Assembly: GCA_023259065.1 (NCBI GenBank)
Contig: JAHFQY010000001.1
Location: 66,072 to 130,071, forward strand
DNA: 64,000 nt
Direction: 5' to 3'
From: Nitrosomonadales bacterium
GTDB taxonomy: Bacteria; Pseudomonadota; Gammaproteobacteria; Burkholderiales; Gallionellaceae
The notes under the pieces are model-generated. The model did no database searches. It was not told where the DNA came from and saw only the letters and a program-made list of their open reading frames with translations. Each line of letters opens with the position of its first letter. Within the stretch, counting starts at the first letter, position 1. Both the position numbers and the translations under genes were made by a program. Of the stretch, positions 60,226-64,000 are shown in pieces.

Positions 60226-61560
60226 ATGAACAGGATTGCCAAGCTTTACATCAAGACCTACGGCTGTCAGATGAATGAATATGACACCGAGAAAATGGTG
60301 GATGTGCTGCGTGCGGGCACACAGCTGGAGCTGACAGAGCGCCCGGAAGAGGCGGATATCATTCTGTTCAACACCTGTTCCGTGCGCGAGAAGGCGCAGG
60401 AGAAAGTGTTTTCCGATCTGGGCCGGGTGGGGCCGCTGAAGAAATTGCGCCCCGATCTGCTGATCGGCGTGGGCGGTTGTGTGGCAAGCCAGGAGGGTGA
60501 CGTGATCATCAAGCGCGCGCCCTACGTGGATGTGGTGTTCGGCCCGCAGACGCTGCACCGCCTGCCCGAGCTGATTGCCGCGCGCCGCGACAGCGGGCAG
60601 CCGCAGGTCGATATCAGTTTTCCCGAAATCGAAAAGTTCGATCACCTGCCGGCCGCGCAAACCAGCGCCGGCAGCGCGTTTGTTGCCATTATGGAAGGGT
60701 GCAGCAAGTACTGCACTTTCTGCGTGGTGCCCTATACCCGCGGGGATGAGGTATCGCGCCCGTTCGCCGATGTGATGAAGGATGTGGCCGAACTGGTGGC
60801 GCAGGGGGTGGGGGAAATCACCCTGCTGGGGCAGAACGTGAATGCCTATCTGGGCGAGCATGAAGACGGCGACAGCGTGGATTTTGCCTTCCTGCTGCAG
60901 GCCATTGCCGCGCTCGACGGCGTGCAGCGCCTGCGCTTCACCACTTCGCATCCCAAGGAAATGACCCAGCGCCTGATCGATGTGTACGCCAGCACTCCCA
61001 AGCTGGTCAGCCATCTGCACCTGCCGGTACAGTCGGGTTCCGACCGCGTTCTGGCGGCGATGAAGCGCGGGTATACTGCGCTTGAGTACAAATCCATTAT
61101 CCGCAAGCTGCGCGCGGTGCGTCCCGATCTGGTGCTGACCTCGGACTTTATCGTGGGCTTCCCCGGCGAGACCGAGCAGGATTTCGAGGCAACCATCAAG
61201 CTGATCGAGGATGTGGGTTTCGACATGAGCTTCAGCTTTGTATACAGCCCGCGCCCCGGCACACCGGCAGCGGAGATGCCCGACGAGGTGACGCCCGAGG
61301 TCAAGGCCGCGCGCTTGAAGCGCCTGCAGGAACTGGTGAACCGGCAGTCGCATGCGGTGGCGCAGGGTATGGTGGGCAGCGTGCAGCGCGTGCTGGTGGA
61401 AAACGTGTCGCGTCGTGATGCGCAAGAGCTGGCAGGGCGGCTGGATAACAACCGCACCGTGAATTTCGCCGGCTCCACCGGCATGCTGGGACGATTCGTT
61501 GATGTCAGGATTACCGCGCTGGAGCATCACACCTTGCGCGGTGAAATGGTGACACTGTAA
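60226..61560 (+). CDS. miaB: tRNA-2-methylthio-N6-dimethylallyladenosine synthase
   Basis: [31 protein letters not shown] radical SAM motif; C-terminal TRAM. Confidence 0.96.
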   Translation: MNRIAKLYIKTYGCQMNEYDTEKMVDVLRAGTQLELTERPEEADIILFNTCSVREKAQEKVFSDLGRVGPLKKLRPDLLIGVGGCVASQEGDVIIKRAPYVDVVFGPQTLHRLPELIAARRDSGQPQVDISFPEIEKFDHLPAAQTSAGSAFVAIMEGCSKYCTFCVVPYTRGDEVSRPFADVMKDVAELVAQGVGEITLLGQNVNAYLGEHEDGDSVDFAFLLQAIAALDGVQRLRFTTSHPKEMTQRLIDVYASTPKLVSHLHLPVQSGSDRVLAAMKRGYTALEYKSIIRKLRAVRPDLVLTSDFIVGFPGETEQDFEATIKLIEDVGFDMSFSFVYSPRPGTPAAEMPDEVTPEVKAARLKRLQELVNRQSHAVAQGMVGSVQRVLVENVSRRDAQELAGRLDNNRTVNFAGSTGMLGRFVDVRITALEHHTLRGEMVTL

Positions 61561-61572
61561 AAACAGGTTTGA

Positions 61573-61695
61573 TCCGCAGATTAGACAGATTAGATTGATT
61601 GTCATGCAGGTGCAAAATAAATCCTGTTTACCCATTGGGTGAATCTGTAGATGCACATAATTCCTCAATCCAGATTAATCTGTTTAATCTGCGGA
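61573..61695. repeat. Palindromic dispersed repeat (second full copy)
   Basis: TCCGCAGATTAGACAGATTA / TAATCTGTTTAATCTGCGGA; same family as 6485-6595. Confidence 0.8.
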
Positions 61696-61753
61696 CAACC
61701 AGGGTTTTGATGTTGATGCCTCACAAATACAATGAGCAGCACAAGGTAATGCC

Positions 61754-62203
61754 ATGAGCAATGCACATAAACTCTCGCTCTCCGTGCAATATGCCAGCCC
61801 CTTGGAGGGGCTGCCTACGCGCGCGCAATTTCGCCGCTGGATGCAGGCCGGGTTGCAGCAGGACTTGCAGGCCACATTGCGCATCGTCGATGAAGATGAA
61901 GGGCGCGCGCTCAACCGGGATTTTCGCGGCAAGGACTACGCCACCAATGTGCTCACCTTTGTTTACGATGATACCGAGCCGCTGTCCGGCGATATCGTCA
62001 TCTGCGCGCCGGTGGTGGCGCGCGAAGCCGCCGAGCAGGGCAAGAAACTGCTCGCGCACTATGCCCACATGACGCTGCACGCGGCGCTGCACCTGCAGGG
62101 CCATGACCATGAAAACGACGTGGATGCTGCCGCAATGGAAGCGCTGGAAACTGCGTTAATGGTCAAATTAGGGTATCCTGCTCCCTATGTAGTAACCACA
62201 TGA
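61754..62203 (+). CDS. ybeY: Endoribonuclease YbeY, rRNA maturation
   Basis: TNVLTFVYDD; HMTLHAALHLQGHDHENDVDAAAMEALE zinc motif. Confidence 0.93.
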   Translation: MSNAHKLSLSVQYASPLEGLPTRAQFRRWMQAGLQQDLQATLRIVDEDEGRALNRDFRGKDYATNVLTFVYDDTEPLSGDIVICAPVVAREAAEQGKKLLAHYAHMTLHAALHLQGHDHENDVDAAAMEALETALMVKLGYPAPYVVTT

Positions 62204-62210
62204 AGTAAAG

Positions 62211-63071
62211 ATGGACGACTCTGACAGTAACAAACCAAGCTTGCTGGAACGCATTTCCGCAATGCTGCTGCGTGAACCGGAAGACCGCGAACAACTCATC
62301 ACCCTGTTGCACTCCGCTTACGAACGCAACCTGCTGGACGCCGAAGGCCTGGCCATGATGGAAGGTGTGATCTCGGTATCCGAGCAACAGGTGCGCGAAA
62401 TCATGCTGCCGCGCTCGCAAATGGATGTCATCGACATCAGCGAGCCGCCGGAAAAATTCATTCCCTTCGTCATCGAAACCGCGCACTCGCGCTTCCCCGT
62501 TATCGACGGCAACAAGGACAACATCATCGGCATTCTGCTGGCCAAGGACTTGCTGCGTTACTACGCGGGCGAGGAGTTCGACGTGCGCGACATGTTGCGC
62601 CCTGCGGTGTTTGTGCCCGAATCCAAGCGCCTCAACGTGCTGCTGCGCGATTTTCGCGGCAACCGCAACCACATGGCACTGGTGGTGGACGAATACGGCG
62701 GCGTATGCGGCATGGTGACGATAGAGGACGTGCTGGAGCAGATCGTCGGCGAGATCGAGGATGAATATGATTTTGACGAGGACGAGGACAATATCATCCC
62801 GGTAGGCAAGGGACACTGGCGTGTGAAAGCATCCACTGAAATTGCCGACTTCAATGAAGCGCTGGAAGCGGAATTCAGCGATGAGGAAGTGGACACCGTG
62901 GGCGGCCTGGTGCTCAAGGCTGTCGGCAGGCTGCCCAAGCGCGGGGAACGCATTGAACTAGACGGCATGATATTTACCGTATTGCGCGCGGATAGTCGCC
63001 GTCTCTATTCCCTGATGGTGGAGCACAAAATCAGCACGGCCGGAGCAGGGGTGAGCGGCCAGGCTGCCTGA
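62211..63071 (+). CDS. corC: HlyC/CorC family transporter-associated protein
   Basis: Tandem CBS domains plus CorC_HlyC C-domain; downstream of ybeY. Confidence 0.92.
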   Translation: MDDSDSNKPSLLERISAMLLREPEDREQLITLLHSAYERNLLDAEGLAMMEGVISVSEQQVREIMLPRSQMDVIDISEPPEKFIPFVIETAHSRFPVIDGNKDNIIGILLAKDLLRYYAGEEFDVRDMLRPAVFVPESKRLNVLLRDFRGNRNHMALVVDEYGGVCGMVTIEDVLEQIVGEIEDEYDFDEDEDNIIPVGKGHWRVKASTEIADFNEALEAEFSDEEVDTVGGLVLKAVGRLPKRGERIELDGMIFTVLRADSRRLYSLMVEHKISTAGAGVSGQAA

Positions 63072-63179
63072 TCAGGAATATGCAACTTGGGTAAATCGCA
63101 ATTTGAGTTTAGACTGCACTCGTCGGCTCAGCTTGTATGCGGTTTTCCTGATGTGAACATAGTCTTGAGGGGGCATGTG

Positions 63180-63599
63180 ATGGGGTTCTTTTCCAATCTG
63201 TTCAAGAAGTCCGGTTTCTTTTCTTCCGAATACACCGATAAAAGCATGATGTTGCTGACTGACGTCATGAATGCGCATGCCAACTGGAAATCGCGCATCC
63301 ACCGATTCATGGAGGGATCGCTGGGCTACAGCCTGGATCCGGAGATGGTGGCGCAGGCCGACGACACCGAGCTGGGGCGCTGGATTCTGCAGTCGGATGC
63401 GCTGGAAATGAGCAATGAGCGTAGGTTGGTGCTGGATAAATTGCACAAGGCCAACGTCGAGCTGCACCAGGTTGCGCATGCCATCGTCCGCGACGTGCTC
63501 GCCGGCAATTTGGCGGATGCCGCCATCCATGAGAAGCAGTTTGTGGCGGTGGCCAAAAGGGTGATGGTGCTGTTGATCGAAGTGGGCAGGGAAGGCTGA
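63180..63599 (+). CDS. CZB (chemoreceptor zinc-binding)-like domain protein
   Basis: AHANWKSRIHRFMEGSLGYSLDPEMVAQADDTELGRWI and later conserved His residues; stand-alone soluble protein. Confidence 0.65.
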   Translation: MGFFSNLFKKSGFFSSEYTDKSMMLLTDVMNAHANWKSRIHRFMEGSLGYSLDPEMVAQADDTELGRWILQSDALEMSNERRLVLDKLHKANVELHQVAHAIVRDVLAGNLADAAIHEKQFVAVAKRVMVLLIEVGREG

Positions 63600-63650
63600 G
63601 CGTAGCGAATTAAGTTATGTCCAAGTGGCGGCACTTGCTGCCACTCGGCC

Positions 63651-64000
63651 CTAGAATTTTTCGTCCTCGCGCAGATAGCGCCACTGCCCCAGCGGCAGCT
63701 CACCCAGCTTCACCTTGCCGATGCGCACGCGTTTCAACCCCGTGACCTTGAGCCCGACCAGTTCGCACATGCGGCGTATCTGGCGCTTTTTCCCCTCGCG
63801 CAACACAAAGCGCAACTGATCCTCATTTTGCCAGGTGACCTTGGCGGGCTTGAGTTTCTGCCCGTCCAGCGACAGGCCGTGGTTGAGCATGTTGAGGCCG
63901 TTGCCCACCAGCTTGCCGGTGACGCGCACCAGGTACTCCTTGTCCACTTCCGAGTTCTCGCCTATCAGCTGTTTGGCCACGCGGCCATCCTGCGTAAGCA
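63651..64000 (-). CDS. 23S rRNA pseudouridine synthase (RluF/RsuA family), truncated at window edge
   Basis: [57 protein letters not shown]-terminus beyond window. Confidence 0.85.
   Translation of the reverse strand, partial: LTQDGRVAKQLIGENSEVDKEYLVRVTGKLVGNGLNMLNHGLSLDGQKLKPAKVTWQNEDQLRFVLREGKKRQIRRMCELVGLKVTGLKRVRIGKVKLGELPLGQWRYLREDEKF

Noticed and set aside
60199-61668. 489-aa minus-strand ORF opposite miaB
   Set aside because: Antisense shadow of miaB; no recognisable domain or RBS.

Overview
This window looks like a chromosomal segment of a betaproteobacterium. A Nitrosomonadales/Gallionellaceae-like origin is my inference from gene content, not a database result. Most of it is densely packed housekeeping DNA: spoT-rpoZ-gmk-yicC; rph-rdgB-hemW; trmB-thiG-thiS; kdsD-kdsC-lptC-lptA-lptB-rpoN-hpf-ptsN-hprK-rapZ; hrpA, maeB, birA-coaX and miaB-ybeY-corC. 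It has a complete cbb3 oxidase locus (ccoNOQP, a 42-aa small ORF, ccoGHIS), bracketed by two FNR-type regulators that each keep the C-x2-C-x5-C cluster motif, plus hemN. Two tRNAs are present: Gly(CCC) and a CAT-anticodon tRNA. The observations most worth follow-up are: (1) a Cyc2-like monoheme cytochrome/porin candidate (43384-44676); (2) two untracked single-TM microproteins, 42 aa in the cbb3 operon and 31 aa upstream of miaB; (3) a REP-like palindrome in frame inside mutY, with a related repeat forming the C-terminus of a Gx-transporter-like protein; (4) a solitary integron-type gene cassette (attC-like site, no integrase) next to a 660-bp composite repeat island; (5) several dispersed palindromic repeat families, including ACTGAGG heptads on both sides of maeB, a 22-bp perfect inverted repeat element, a MITE-like element after a PP2C gene, and a nested element with 10-bp direct repeats. 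No CRISPR array, rRNA, prophage or intact transposase was seen.
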